Source: Terribium retamae (GTDB taxonomy: Bacteria > Pseudomonadota > Alphaproteobacteria > Rhizobiales > Rhizobiaceae). From it: a stretch of 64,000 nucleotides of DNA. Below, one piece after another: positions 49,083-57,283 of the stretch (its first letter is position 1; each line of letters begins with the position of its first letter). Location of the stretch: NCBI RefSeq assembly GCF_022347545.1, contig NZ_JAKREW010000014.1, forward strand, positions 1 through 64,000. The letters are read 5' to 3'. The notes below the pieces were generated by a model. The model saw nothing but the letters and a program-made list of their open reading frames with translations. It did no database searches and was not told where the DNA came from. The translations under genes were made by a program, and so were the position numbers.

Positions 49083-50291
49083 TCAGCCGGCCTTGAACGC
49101 CAGCACGGCATTGGTGCCGCCAAAAGCGAAAGCATTGCTGAGCGCCGCGCGAACCGGGCGCTCCTTCGCGACGTTCGGCGTGATGTCGAGATCGCAGTCT
49201 GGATCAGGCTCGCGATAGTTGGCCGTTGGTGGCACGATGCCTTCGCGGATGGCCATGACGCAGGCGATCATCTCCAGTGCACCGGACGCGCCTAGCGCGT
49301 GACCATGCATCGATTTGGTCGACGAGACAGAGAGCTTGTAGGCGTGGTCGCCGAAGGCGCGCTTGATCGCTGCGGTCTCGATCTGGTCATTGGCCTTGGT
49401 GCCGGTGCCGTGCGCGTTGAGATAGTCGACATCCTCCGGGTTGAACCCGGCATCGGCGAGACAGAAGCGCATGGCGGCCTCAGGCCCTTCGACGGTGGGC
49501 GCGACGATATCCGACGCATCCGCCGAGATGCCGACGCCGGCGATTTCGCCAAGAATGACGGCGCCCCGCGCCGTGGCGTGTTCGTAGCTCTCGAGAACCG
49601 CCATTCCGGCGCCCTCGCCCATAACCAGCCCTTGCCGGTCGGCGGAGAACGGGCGGCAAGTATCGGGGGAGAGCACGCGCAGGGCTTCCCAGGCCTTCAT
49701 GATGCCCCATACCAGCGGGGCATCCGTACCGCCCGCCAACATGACATCGGCTCTGCCGAGCCGGATCTGGTCGACGGCCGAGGCAATGGCGTGATTGGCG
49801 GACGAGCAGGCCGAGGTGACACCGAAAACCGGGCCGCGCAGGCCGAACTCCATGCTGACCTGGCCAGCCGCCGCGCCCGGCATGACCTTGGGTACGGAAA
49901 AGATGTCGGCGCGATTTTTGCCCTGCAGAAGCAGAGCCCGATAGTTTTCCTCGATGGCTTCCCAGCCGCAAACGCCGACGCCGACGGTTGCGCCGATACG
50001 ATAGGTGTTCTCGGCACCGACCGTCAGCCCCGACTGCCGCATGGCTTCCTTGGCGGCAAGGATGGCGAGGAGGCTGAAGCGGTCCATCGTCACCAGCCGT
50101 CTGCGCTCGAGGCCATGTTCCGGCAGCGCCTTGATCTCGCTGCCGACCTGGACTTTGAGTTGATGCAGATCCGCGTTGACGACCTGTCCGATTGCCGGAC
50201 GGCCAGCCTTCATCTCGTTCCAGATGGAGGTCGCGTCCGTGCCAAGCCCGCAGATGCCGCCAATGCCGGTGATAACGACGCGTGTACGCAT
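49083..50291 (-). CDS. NodE/FabF-like beta-ketoacyl-ACP synthase
   Basis: A 402-residue condensing enzyme with the complete Cys-His-His triad: Cys162 in [11 protein letters not shown], His294 in NAHGTGT and His331 in [10 protein letters not shown]. The N-terminus [17 protein letters not shown] and the pairing with a NodF-like carrier place it near NodE, which together with NodF makes unusual fatty acyl chains for Nod factors. No nodABC genes or nod box are seen, so the product may be another lipid. It starts 10 bp after the carrier gene ends. Confidence 0.87.
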   Translation of the reverse strand: MRTRVVITGIGGICGLGTDATSIWNEMKAGRPAIGQVVNADLHQLKVQVGSEIKALPEHGLERRRLVTMDRFSLLAILAAKEAMRQSGLTVGAENTYRIGATVGVGVCGWEAIEENYRALLLQGKNRADIFSVPKVMPGAAAGQVSMEFGLRGPVFGVTSACSSANHAIASAVDQIRLGRADVMLAGGTDAPLVWGIMKAWEALRVLSPDTCRPFSADRQGLVMGEGAGMAVLESYEHATARGAVILGEIAGVGISADASDIVAPTVEGPEAAMRFCLADAGFNPEDVDYLNAHGTGTKANDQIETAAIKRAFGDHAYKLSVSSTKSMHGHALGASGALEMIACVMAIREGIVPPTANYREPDPDCDLDITPNVAKERPVRAALSNAFAFGGTNAVLAFKAG

Positions 50292-50301
50292 GGAGCCTCG
50301 G

Positions 50302-50556
50302 TCAGGCTTTCTTCGCGATCAGCGCGCGAACGGCCTCAACCATGTCACCGACATTCTTGAGATTGCTCCAGGCATCGACCGTATTCATCTCGATTTCGAT
50401 GCCATAGGCTTCCTCGAGATCGAAGATGATCTCGGTTAACTCCAGCGAATGGATGCCGAGCGCCGTCAGCTCGGTATTGGTCGTGATCTCTTCGCCACCA
50501 GGCTCGGCGTGAGCCTTGATCTTGGCGATGATCTCGTTTGCCAATTCGTCAGCCAT
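50302..50556 (-). CDS. NodF-like acyl carrier protein
   Basis: An 84-residue carrier protein. Its C-terminal half ([20 protein letters not shown], then VVEAVRxL-type ending) is strikingly like NodF. The phosphopantetheine site reads GIHSLEL with Ser37; the Asp that normally precedes this Ser in the DSL motif is His, so recognition by the transferase may be altered. The ATG at 50556 follows GGAAGGA. It forms a two-gene unit with the NodE-like synthase. Confidence 0.86.
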   Translation of the reverse strand: MADELANEIIAKIKAHAEPGGEEITTNTELTALGIHSLELTEIIFDLEEAYGIEIEMNTVDAWSNLKNVGDMVEAVRALIAKKA

Positions 50557-50759
50557 TCGAAGTCCTTCCCCCAAATCCGCATTTCGTGCCTGGCAGGCGT
50601 CTCGACGCCCCTGCTTTCATTGCTCCCGATAGAAGCATAGTCGCGAAGAGCCGCCTGGTGTGGCAGCATCAAGGCTGCCTCCTCTATAGAAACCGAAACC
50701 GGGTGAGGCAACAACCGATCTCGACAAACCCGTTCATGTGCTTAACTTGCGTGACCGCT

Positions 50760-50785
50760 AACTTTTCCCGACAAGGGGAAAAGTT
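50760..50785. promoter_or_regulatory. Perfect 10-bp inverted repeat in divergent promoter
   Basis: AACTTTTCCC, a 6-base spacer, GGGAAAAGTT. It lies between the divergent NodF-like gene and the DUF1272 gene, 38 bp upstream of the latter's start. It could be an operator or a leader hairpin. No nod box consensus is visible in the 267-bp gap. Confidence 0.45.
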
Positions 50786-50823
50786 GGCTTTCATCGTTGG
50801 ATTCCGACGATTGGGAGAACGAA

Positions 50824-51081
50824 ATGCTCGAACTGCGCCCTGGATGCGAATGCTGCGACAAGGATCTACCACCTGACGCCGGGGACGCGATGATCTGCAC
50901 CTTCGAATGCACGTTCTGCGCAAACTGCGTCGAAACGGTGCTGAAGGGTGTTTGCCCGAACTGCGGCGGTAATTTTTCATCGCGGCCGGTCCGGCCGGCC
51001 GCCCTCTTGCAGAAATATCCTGCATCGACCAAGCGGGTATTCAAGGCCGAAGGCTGCGTGCCGCGGGCTGACGCCGCCTAA
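50824..51081 (+). CDS. DUF1272-family small zinc-binding protein
   Basis: An 85-residue protein with the family's Cys pairs: RPGCECCDKDLPPD near the start, CTFECTFCANCV near 29-40 and CPNCGGNF near 48-55. These look like zinc-ribbon or treble-clef ligands. The function is unknown. The start at 50824 follows GGGAGAACGAA. It is followed 30 bp later by a GFA-family gene, so the two may be cotranscribed. Confidence 0.85.
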   Translation: MLELRPGCECCDKDLPPDAGDAMICTFECTFCANCVETVLKGVCPNCGGNFSSRPVRPAALLQKYPASTKRVFKAEGCVPRADAA

Positions 51082-51111
51082 GGTTTTGCGACACGCGCGA
51101 GGGAATTTCGA

Positions 51112-51468
51112 ATGGCGATGAAGTCATACAAGGGCAGCTGCCATTGCGGGGCAGTGAAATATGAGGCGACAGTCGACCTCGATCACACCATCTCCTGCAA
51201 TTGTTCGCGCTGCGGCAGGCTGGGCAGCATCCTGACCTTCGCGCCGGCGGAAAACTTCACCTTGCTGTCCGGCGAGGATGTGCTGACGGATTATCTGTTC
51301 AACAAGCACGTCATTCATCACCTGTTCTGCCGGGTCTGCGGGATCGAATCGTTCGCCCGCGGAAGCAAGCCGGATGGCACGACGTCGATTGCCATCAATG
51401 CACGCTGCCTCGAAGGAGTCGAACCCGACGCGCTGACGCCGCAGAAATTCGATGGGCGCAGCCGTTAA
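51112..51468 (+). CDS. GFA-family (CENP-V/GFA domain) protein
   Basis: A 118-residue protein with the zinc ligands of the GFA fold: GSCHCGAVKYEA, CNCSRCGRLG and HHLFCRVCGIESFARG. The family is named after glutathione-dependent formaldehyde-activating enzyme, but most members have no proven activity. The length and motif spacing are normal. It may be cotranscribed with the DUF1272 gene upstream. Confidence 0.88.
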   Translation: MAMKSYKGSCHCGAVKYEATVDLDHTISCNCSRCGRLGSILTFAPAENFTLLSGEDVLTDYLFNKHVIHHLFCRVCGIESFARGSKPDGTTSIAINARCLEGVEPDALTPQKFDGRSR

Positions 51469-51507
51469 CCGGCAACGGAATCGCAGCGAAGAGAGCCGGG
51501 GATCCTG

Positions 51508-52101
51508 ATGGAGCAGTCTCTATCCCAAGCGCATGACATTTTTCCGCACCTGCGCATTGTCATGGGCATGGTGATTGGCCTTGGCGTCACACGCCTGCTG
51601 TCCGGTGTCGCCCGCATCGTCCAGCACCCCAAGGCGTACAAGCTCTACCCCGTGCATCTGGCTTGGGTGGCTTCGCTGCTTCTGATGCTGGTGCATTTTT
51701 GGTGGTGGGAGTTCGGCCTCTATCAGATCGTCCATTGGACCTTCGGCAAGTACCTCTTCATCATCGGCTACGCGGTGACGCTCTATCTGTTATGCGCCTT
51801 CCTGTTTCCCGATTCGATGCAGGATTACCGAAGCTACGAGGACTATTTTTTCTCGCGCCGTAACTGGTTTTTCGGTCTGCTGGCGGCGACCTATCTGCTT
51901 GACGTCGTTGACACTCTGCTTAAAGGCGAAGCGCATTTTGCCCATTTCGGCCATGAATATCTGATCCGAACACCGCTGTTCGTCATTTTGTGCGGTATCG
52001 CCATCTTCACCACCAACCGGCGCTTTCATCTCGGCTTCGTTGTTTTCACGCTGATCTATCAGGCGTGGTGGATCCTGCGGCTCTTCGACACGATCGCCTG
52101 A
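51508..52101 (+). CDS. Hypothetical multi-pass membrane protein
   Basis: A 197-residue protein with five to six hydrophobic segments (about 15-33, 48-68, 76-96, 115-130, 146-162 and 168-190), rich in Trp and Phe (LMLVHFWWWEFGLY). It has no signal peptide and no motif I can assign. It starts 40 bp after the GFA gene on the same strand. Probably a small integral inner-membrane protein; function unknown. Confidence 0.72.
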   Translation: MEQSLSQAHDIFPHLRIVMGMVIGLGVTRLLSGVARIVQHPKAYKLYPVHLAWVASLLLMLVHFWWWEFGLYQIVHWTFGKYLFIIGYAVTLYLLCAFLFPDSMQDYRSYEDYFFSRRNWFFGLLAATYLLDVVDTLLKGEAHFAHFGHEYLIRTPLFVILCGIAIFTTNRRFHLGFVVFTLIYQAWWILRLFDTIA

Positions 52102-52160
52102 GCTGGATTGGGCCGGCATCGAAGATGATCTAGGTTTCCGCAGTCCAAAGGAGTTCGGGG

Positions 52161-52763
52161 ATGTACAAGGCCGTCGGATCGCGTGGGTCGCGGGTTTCCC
52201 GCGTTGTGTGGATGCTGGAAGAGCTGGGCGAACCTTATGAGTTCGTTCCGGTGAAGCTGCGCTCGCCGGAAGCTTATGCGCTGAACCCGTCCGGCAAGGT
52301 GCCGATCCTGATCGACGACGAGTTGACCATCACCGACTCCGCCGCGATCTGCACCTATCTGGCCGACAAGCATGCGGACAAAGGCATGGGCGCCAATATC
52401 GGGCTTGCCGGGCGCGCCGAAATGGATTCCTGGATGCATTTCGCGCAGTCGGAGGTCGAAGCTCCGCTGTGGAACAAGCTGCGCCACCGCTTCATCTTGC
52501 CGGACGAACTTCGCGTCGATGTAGGCCCGGCTACGGCCCATGACTTTGCTTCGGAGGTGAAGGCACTGGATCGTCGCTTGGGCGAAAACCAATATGCGCT
52601 GGGCGATCGTTTCTCCGCTGTCGACGTAATGCTGGGAGATATGGGCGCCTGGGCGCGCGCCGGCAGGTTCCGCATAGAATCCGACCGGGTCAACGCCTAC
52701 ATGGACCGTGTGCTCGGTCGCCCGGCCCGGGCGAGGTCACAGGCAGTGTGCGGCTTCCAATAG
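52161..52763 (+). CDS. Glutathione S-transferase family protein
   Basis: A 200-residue GST. The thioredoxin-like domain reads GSRGSRVSRVVWMLEELGEPYEFVPV, NPSGKVPILIDDELTITDSAAICTYLADKH with the cis-Pro and the Asp-Ser pair that binds glutathione. The helical domain ends DRFSAVDVMLGDMGAWARAG. The tail (RPARARSQAVCGFQ) is shorter than usual. The next gene begins 43 bp later on the same strand. Confidence 0.85.
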   Translation: MYKAVGSRGSRVSRVVWMLEELGEPYEFVPVKLRSPEAYALNPSGKVPILIDDELTITDSAAICTYLADKHADKGMGANIGLAGRAEMDSWMHFAQSEVEAPLWNKLRHRFILPDELRVDVGPATAHDFASEVKALDRRLGENQYALGDRFSAVDVMLGDMGAWARAGRFRIESDRVNAYMDRVLGRPARARSQAVCGFQ

Positions 52764-52806
52764 CGCCCGCCGTCGAAACCAGCCGTCTAATCTCAGGCAT
52801 CGTTCC

Positions 52807-53247
52807 ATGACCATTCTCGCCTTCGCTCTTTCTGCCGTCTTGCTTCTCATCACGGCCCTGCATGTCTATTGGGGCATCGGCGGAATCTGGCCCGGTCGTG
52901 ATGCTGCCTCCTGCGCGCGCGCCGTCGTCGGCACGCGCGGTGTCAGCGAGATGCCTCCGACGTTTGCCTGTTTCGCTGTTGCTGCCTGCCTGGTTCTGGC
53001 GACCTTGTGGCCGCTGGCGCTGATGGGCGTTTTCGCCACGCCATTTCCGCAGCAAGGCCTTGCCGCGACATCGGTGATGATTGCGTTGGTTTTCTTCGGC
53101 CGAGGCATGCTGGGCTTCACGCCCTGGTGGCGTCGGCAGACACCGGAGCAACCCTTTGCGCGGCTCGACCGGAGCCTCTATTCACCGCTCTGCCTGCTGA
53201 TCGGTGCGGGATTCGCGATCATTGGCATTTCGCAGTTTCCGACCTGA
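52807..53247 (+). CDS. DUF3995-family small membrane protein
   Basis: A 146-residue integral membrane protein with four hydrophobic helices (about 3-25, 55-75, 85-102 and 125-143). The motif TALHVYWGIGGIWPG near residue 17-31 and the loop GRGMLGFTPWWRRQTPEQPFARLDRSLYSPLC are characteristic of DUF3995. Function unknown. The ATG at 52807 begins the first helix; a longer frame overlaps the GST gene. Confidence 0.82.
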   Translation: MTILAFALSAVLLLITALHVYWGIGGIWPGRDAASCARAVVGTRGVSEMPPTFACFAVAACLVLATLWPLALMGVFATPFPQQGLAATSVMIALVFFGRGMLGFTPWWRRQTPEQPFARLDRSLYSPLCLLIGAGFAIIGISQFPT

Positions 53248-53326
53248 TCGAAAGCTGGATCAGTTGTTTCCGGTTGCCGCTGGGTCAAGGGCGCGGCATG
53301 CTTGCCTCTTCACGGAGAAAGAGACG

Positions 53327-54091
53327 ATGAGCCTGGCACGCTTGAAGGACCCGCTGACCAATCTGCCTTTCTATGACGAGCGGGTCGACCTCGCTTGTGC
53401 CTTCCGCTGGACTGCGCGGCTGAATATGCATGAAGCGGTCGCCAATCATTTCTCGCTGGCCGTCAACGAGGATGGCACGCGTTTCCTGATGAACCCGAAC
53501 CAGGTGCATTTCTCGCGCGTCAAGGCGAGCGACCTCATCCTGATCGACGCCAACGACCCTGAAACGCTGAAAGGTCCCAATGCGCCTGATCCGACGGCCT
53601 GGGGCCTGCACGGCGCCATCCATCGCAACGTGCCGCACGCGCGCTGTGTCATGCATGTGCATTCGATCCATGCCACCGTACTCGCGTCGCTGGCCGATTC
53701 CACATTGCCGCCCATCGACCAGAATTCAGCCGCCTTTTTCAACCGCACCGTCGTCGATGAGCACTATGGCGGACTTGCCTTCGAGGAGGAGGGCGAACGC
53801 TGTTCGCAACTGCTCGCCAATCCGAAGCACAAGGTGATGATCATGGGCAATCACGGCGTGCTGGTGATCGGCGACAGCGTGGCCGATGCCTTCAACCGCA
53901 TGTTCTATTTCGAGCGTGCGGCCGAGACCTATATCAAGGCTCTGTGGACGGGCCGGCCGCTGCGGGTGCTTTCCGACGAGGTCGCCGAAAAGACGGCGTC
54001 CGAGATGGACGACTATCCGGGCCAGGCGGAACGGCATCTTGCCGAACTGAAGGCGATCCTCGATGAGCAGGAGCCAGTCTACCGGAACTGA
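53327..54091 (+). CDS. Class II aldolase/adducin-family protein
   Basis: A 254-residue protein of the fuculose-aldolase/adducin type. The zinc site is visible as VMHVHSIHATVLASL (His-x-His) and the downstream MGNHGVLVIGDSVADAF; NHFSLAVNEDGTRFLMNP supplies the phosphate/substrate loop. Such proteins are aldolases, epimerases or decarboxylases; its own substrate is unknown. It starts with an ATG at 53327 following a GGAGAAAGAG box. No sugar-catabolic partner is adjacent. Confidence 0.85.
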   Translation: MSLARLKDPLTNLPFYDERVDLACAFRWTARLNMHEAVANHFSLAVNEDGTRFLMNPNQVHFSRVKASDLILIDANDPETLKGPNAPDPTAWGLHGAIHRNVPHARCVMHVHSIHATVLASLADSTLPPIDQNSAAFFNRTVVDEHYGGLAFEEEGERCSQLLANPKHKVMIMGNHGVLVIGDSVADAFNRMFYFERAAETYIKALWTGRPLRVLSDEVAEKTASEMDDYPGQAERHLAELKAILDEQEPVYRN

Positions 54092-54094
54092 CGT

Positions 54095-54727
54095 TTATAG
54101 CCCGAGTTCGGCGCGTAGCTCTTCCACGGTGTTGAGGACGACCGCGCCGTCCGGACCCGGCATCGGCCGTTCCGGCCAGAAGATCGTCTTCATACCGGCC
54201 GCCAGGCCGGACATGGCACCCGTTACGCTGTCATCGATCGCCACAGCTTCTCCTGGATCGACATCGAACAACCAGGCAGCGCGCAGGAACGGTTCGGGAT
54301 GCGGCTTGCCTTCACGCACGTCGTTGCGGCTCACCGTCTTCATGCCGGCATGCGAAAGACCGACCGCGCCGAGATTGGCATCGACGATCAGCCGGTCGGA
54401 GTTCGAGACCACCGCCTGCGGCACGCCGAGCGCCCTCAGTTCCTGGTAGATCTCGATCGCGCCCGGTCGTGGCTGCAGGCCGCCGACATTGGCCATGTAG
54501 TAATCATATTTGAGCGCGATCCATTGATCGAACGGCAGCGTCAGGCCGAACTCGTCGCGCATCATGTCGTAGACGAAGGCGGCGGTCTTGCCGAGCACGC
54601 GTTCGTGCAGGTCGGCCGGCGCGGTCAGGCCAACGCTGCGCATCGCCGAAACCAGCGCGGCATCGTGCAGAGGCTCGCTGTCCACGAGCGTTCCATCCAT
54701 GTCCCAGAAGACGGCTTTTGGCGTCAT
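54095..54727 (-). CDS. HAD-superfamily phosphatase (beta-phosphoglucomutase/Gph-like)
   Basis: A 210-residue HAD hydrolase with motif I FWDMDGTLVDSEPL (Asp9, Asp11), motif II VVSNSD, motif III Lys in GKPHPEPFL and motif IV AIDDSVTGAMSGLAAGM. A helical cap (about 20-80) marks subclass I, as in phosphoglycolate phosphatases and beta-phosphoglucomutases. The substrate is unknown. It converges on the aldolase gene with only 3 bp between them and is not obviously coupled to the antiporter upstream. Confidence 0.88.
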   Translation of the reverse strand: MTPKAVFWDMDGTLVDSEPLHDAALVSAMRSVGLTAPADLHERVLGKTAAFVYDMMRDEFGLTLPFDQWIALKYDYYMANVGGLQPRPGAIEIYQELRALGVPQAVVSNSDRLIVDANLGAVGLSHAGMKTVSRNDVREGKPHPEPFLRAAWLFDVDPGEAVAIDDSVTGAMSGLAAGMKTIFWPERPMPGPDGAVVLNTVEELRAELGL

Positions 54728-54795
54728 CTGTTATCCTTTCGCCGTTGGTCTTTGGAGACGACGTGGCAATGCCGTCCTGTGCTTGGTCTACAGCC

Positions 54796-56223
54796 TCACC
54801 GGAAGAAGACAAACCCGGCGAGGATGAAAGTCGGGATCAACACCGCGCCCGACCATAGCATATAGCCGAAGAAACCGGGCATCTTGACACCCTGGTGACG
54901 TGCGATGGCGTAGACCATGAAATTCGGTGCATTGCCGATATAGGTGTTGGCGCCCATGAAGACAGCGCCTGCCGAGATCGCGGCGAGCGTCGTTGCCAGC
55001 TCCGTCATCAAATGGCGCGCATCGCCGCCGGCCAGTTCGAAGAAGACGAGATAGGTCGGCGCATTGTCGAGGAAAGACGACAGCGCGCCGGTCAGCCAGA
55101 AATAGGCGAGATCGTTGGGGGTTCCGTCCGCTCCCGTGACCAGGGCAACCAGCGGGGCGAGGGCGCCGTCGGTTCCCGCTTTCAGGATTGCGATCACCGG
55201 CACGATGCAGATGAAGATTGCGGCGAAGAGTTTTGCCACTTCGGCGATCGGTCCCCAGGCGAAGCCGTTGGCCTTGCGATATTCGCTGCGCGAGACCGCC
55301 AGGGAAATGAAGGCGAGAGCCAGGATGATCGCGTCGCGCACCAAGTTCTGCAGTCCCAGCGTCACCCCGAACACCGGGATATCGATGCCCGGCTTCCACG
55401 AAGCCGAGAGCAGGATCGCGGCAATCACGCCGGCGAGCAACGGCAGGTTGGGCAGGCCGCGCAGGCGCACCTTGGAATGCGGCGTCGGATCCTTGATCTT
55501 CGGCTGGCCTTCCTCACGCCAGTGCAGGAAGAAGTCCAATGCCAGGAAGACGACCAGAACCAGTACGGTGACGAACAGCGTCTCCCGCCACAGATTTGCC
55601 GTCGTCCAGAAGAAGTCGACGCCGCGCAGGAAGCCGACGAACAGCGGTGGGTCGCCGAGGGGCGTCAGTGAGCCGCCGATGTTGGAAACCAGGAAGATGA
55701 AGAAGACGACGACATGGGCATTGAATGGCCGGTTGTCATTGGCGCGGATGACGGGCCGGATCATGATCATCGAAGCGCCGGTGGTGCCGACCACCGAGGC
55801 GAGCATTGCCCCGATCAGCAGCAGACCTGCATTGGTCCACGGCGTGCCATGGATGTTGCCGGCAACGAGAATGCCGCCTGCAATGGTGAACAGGGCGAAC
55901 AGCAGAATGATGAACGACATGTATTCGGTGAGCAGCGCGTGCAGCACCGCATTGACGGAAAGGTCCGCACCGAAAGCCGCGGCCAGCGGGCCGATGACCA
56001 GCACAGCCCAGACCGCAGCGATCTTTCCGTAATGATGCTCCCACACATGAGGGAAAAGCAGCGGGCCGCTGGCGATCGACAGCAGCAGCCCGGCGAATGG
56101 CAGCGCCCACCAGAGGGACATGGTAGCGCCGGGCAAGCCCTCCTCGGCGAAAGCGGGAATCGCGCTACCGAAAAGCAGCCCTGCCGCGGTGAAGACTTTT
56201 ATGAAATGCACGCCGCCCCTCAA
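54796..56223 (-). CDS. NhaD-type sodium:proton antiporter
   Basis: A 475-residue inner-membrane protein with about twelve helices, starting with a cleavable signal-like segment ending AIPAFA. Ion-transporter superfamily features are VVGTTGASMIMIRPVIRAND, SNIGGSLTPLGDPPLFVGF and SSFLDNAPTYLVFFELAGGD, matching the NhaD/citrate-transporter family. It likely exchanges sodium for protons. A C-type hairpin repeat lies just upstream. It is monocistronic. Confidence 0.87.
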   Translation of the reverse strand: MRGGVHFIKVFTAAGLLFGSAIPAFAEEGLPGATMSLWWALPFAGLLLSIASGPLLFPHVWEHHYGKIAAVWAVLVIGPLAAAFGADLSVNAVLHALLTEYMSFIILLFALFTIAGGILVAGNIHGTPWTNAGLLLIGAMLASVVGTTGASMIMIRPVIRANDNRPFNAHVVVFFIFLVSNIGGSLTPLGDPPLFVGFLRGVDFFWTTANLWRETLFVTVLVLVVFLALDFFLHWREEGQPKIKDPTPHSKVRLRGLPNLPLLAGVIAAILLSASWKPGIDIPVFGVTLGLQNLVRDAIILALAFISLAVSRSEYRKANGFAWGPIAEVAKLFAAIFICIVPVIAILKAGTDGALAPLVALVTGADGTPNDLAYFWLTGALSSFLDNAPTYLVFFELAGGDARHLMTELATTLAAISAGAVFMGANTYIGNAPNFMVYAIARHQGVKMPGFFGYMLWSGAVLIPTFILAGFVFFR

Positions 56224-56248
56224 CCGATCGCCCGAAACACTGACCCTG

Positions 56249-56278
56249 AAGCGCTTCCGTTTTCACGGAAACGCCTTA
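56249..56278. repeat. Solo module C-like hairpin
   Basis: GCGCTTCCGT, 4-base loop, ACGGAAACGC resembles the C module of the mosaic repeats but stands alone, between the antiporter start and the nicotinamidase stop. Confidence 0.5.
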
Positions 56279-56300
56279 CCTCTTCGTCTTTACCCGACCG

Positions 56301-56900
56301 CTAGACCAGTTTCACGCCGGCGTCGCGCATGCGGGCGAGCATGGCATCGAGCGAACCGTTCAGATTGATGCCGCGGCACGCATCGAGACGCACCGTCGTT
56401 GCAAATCCCTGCTTGACAGCGTCGAGCGCGGAGAAAGCCACGCAGAAATCCGTTGCCAGGCCAACGAGCGTGATGGCTTCGATGCCGCGTTCACGCAGGT
56501 AGCCGGCAAGTCCGGTCGGCGTCGTGTGGTCGTTCTCGAAGAAAGCCGAATAGCTGTCTATGCCTGGGCGGAAGCCCTTGCGGATGACCAGTTCGGTCTT
56601 GCTCCAGGCAAGGCCGGAATGGAAATCGGAGCCGAGGCTACCCTGAATGCAATGATCCGGCCACAAGGTCTGTGGGCCGTATGGCATCTCCATCATCTCG
56701 AAGGGCTGCTTGCCGGGATGGCTGGATGCGAAGCTGGAGTGACCGGCGGGATGCCAGTCCTGCGTCATGATCACATGCTCGGCGTTGCGGATCAGGTCGT
56801 TGACCAGAGGCACGATCTCGTCACCGCCGATGACGGCGAGGGCGCCGCCCGGGCAGAAGTCGTTCTGCAGATCGACGACGATCAACGCTTCATCCGCCAT
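56301..56900 (-). CDS. pncA: Nicotinamidase/pyrazinamidase
   Basis: A 199-residue isochorismatase-fold amidase that converts nicotinamide to nicotinate and ammonia. The triad can be placed at Asp10 (VVDLQNDFCPGG), Lys108 (LVIRKGF) and Cys153 (GLATDFCVAF); metal ligands are Asp48, His50 and His83 (TQDWH, WPDHC). The ATG at 56900 follows AAAGGGAA. It is divergent from the molybdo-hydroxylase operon; nicotinate produced here is a candidate substrate for it. Confidence 0.93.
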   Translation of the reverse strand: MADEALIVVDLQNDFCPGGALAVIGGDEIVPLVNDLIRNAEHVIMTQDWHPAGHSSFASSHPGKQPFEMMEMPYGPQTLWPDHCIQGSLGSDFHSGLAWSKTELVIRKGFRPGIDSYSAFFENDHTTPTGLAGYLRERGIEAITLVGLATDFCVAFSALDAVKQGFATTVRLDACRGINLNGSLDAMLARMRDAGVKLV

Positions 56901-56920
56901 GAGATTCCCTTTCGGCATCC

Positions 56921-57017
56921 AAAGCAATTCCAGGAAAGGTGTGGAGCGGTTTCCGTCCGGAATTGCATCAAAAAGAAATAGAGGGAACGCCGTTTCTGTG
57001 AAACGGTGAACCGCTCT
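56921..57017. repeat. RIME-like mosaic repeat, modules B + C
   Basis: Module B (56921-56966, CAATTCCAGGAAAGG...GTCCGGAATTG) and a diverged C hairpin (56980-57017) lie directly upstream of pncA. They occupy the left third of the 383-bp interval 56901-57283, so the pncA promoter must lie within or across the repeat. Confidence 0.8.
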
Positions 57018-57173
57018 GGGAGAAGGTCGCTTAGGCGCGTCGAAAATACGTCCTCGACGACCGGGGTGGAGAAACTCAATCAGAAGGTCGCTCGCGTCAA
57101 CCTTCTAAAGCTCGAGCCGTCAAAGTCGGGTCTCGAATACCGCCCGCTTTGACAAAGCCGGTGCGACTGATAT

Positions 57174-57189
57174 CATTTGCATACGAATG
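57174..57189. promoter_or_regulatory. Candidate MarR-type operator upstream of the heterocycle operon
   Basis: CATTTGCATACGAATG is a 16-bp imperfect palindrome (12 of 16 positions symmetric) of the TTCGTATGCAAA type bound by many MarR repressors in this group. It lies 95 bp before the first gene of the operon, whose visible last gene looks like a MarR regulator. Function inferred. Confidence 0.45.
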
Positions 57190-57218
57190 AATTTGCCGGC
57201 GATGCACCGGCCGATCGA

Positions 57219-57283
57219 AGTGTTGGAGCGGAAGGCGCTCCAAGGGGAGAAAGCCTCCTTCGGGAGGAACCGGGAAGGCAGGC
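57219..57283 (+). promoter_or_regulatory. Structured 5' leader of the heterocycle operon
   Basis: Two stable hairpins precede the GTG start: TTGGAGC/GCTCCAA with a 7-base loop near 57220-57240, and CCTCC-TTCG-GGAGG near 57257-57270 with a UUCG tetraloop. The latter lies 14-27 bases upstream of the start codon and could influence translation. I do not recognise a known riboswitch class in it. Confidence 0.4.

Noticed and set aside
50557..50823. nod box upstream of the NodF-like gene
   Set aside because: The ATC-type conserved blocks of the roughly 50-bp nod box are not seen; only an unrelated inverted repeat is present.
57219..57283. Known riboswitch (TPP, ZTP, molybdenum cofactor, glycine or cobalamin type)
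   Set aside because: Key conserved boxes of these classes could not be found; only generic hairpins are visible, so it is left as an unclassified leader.
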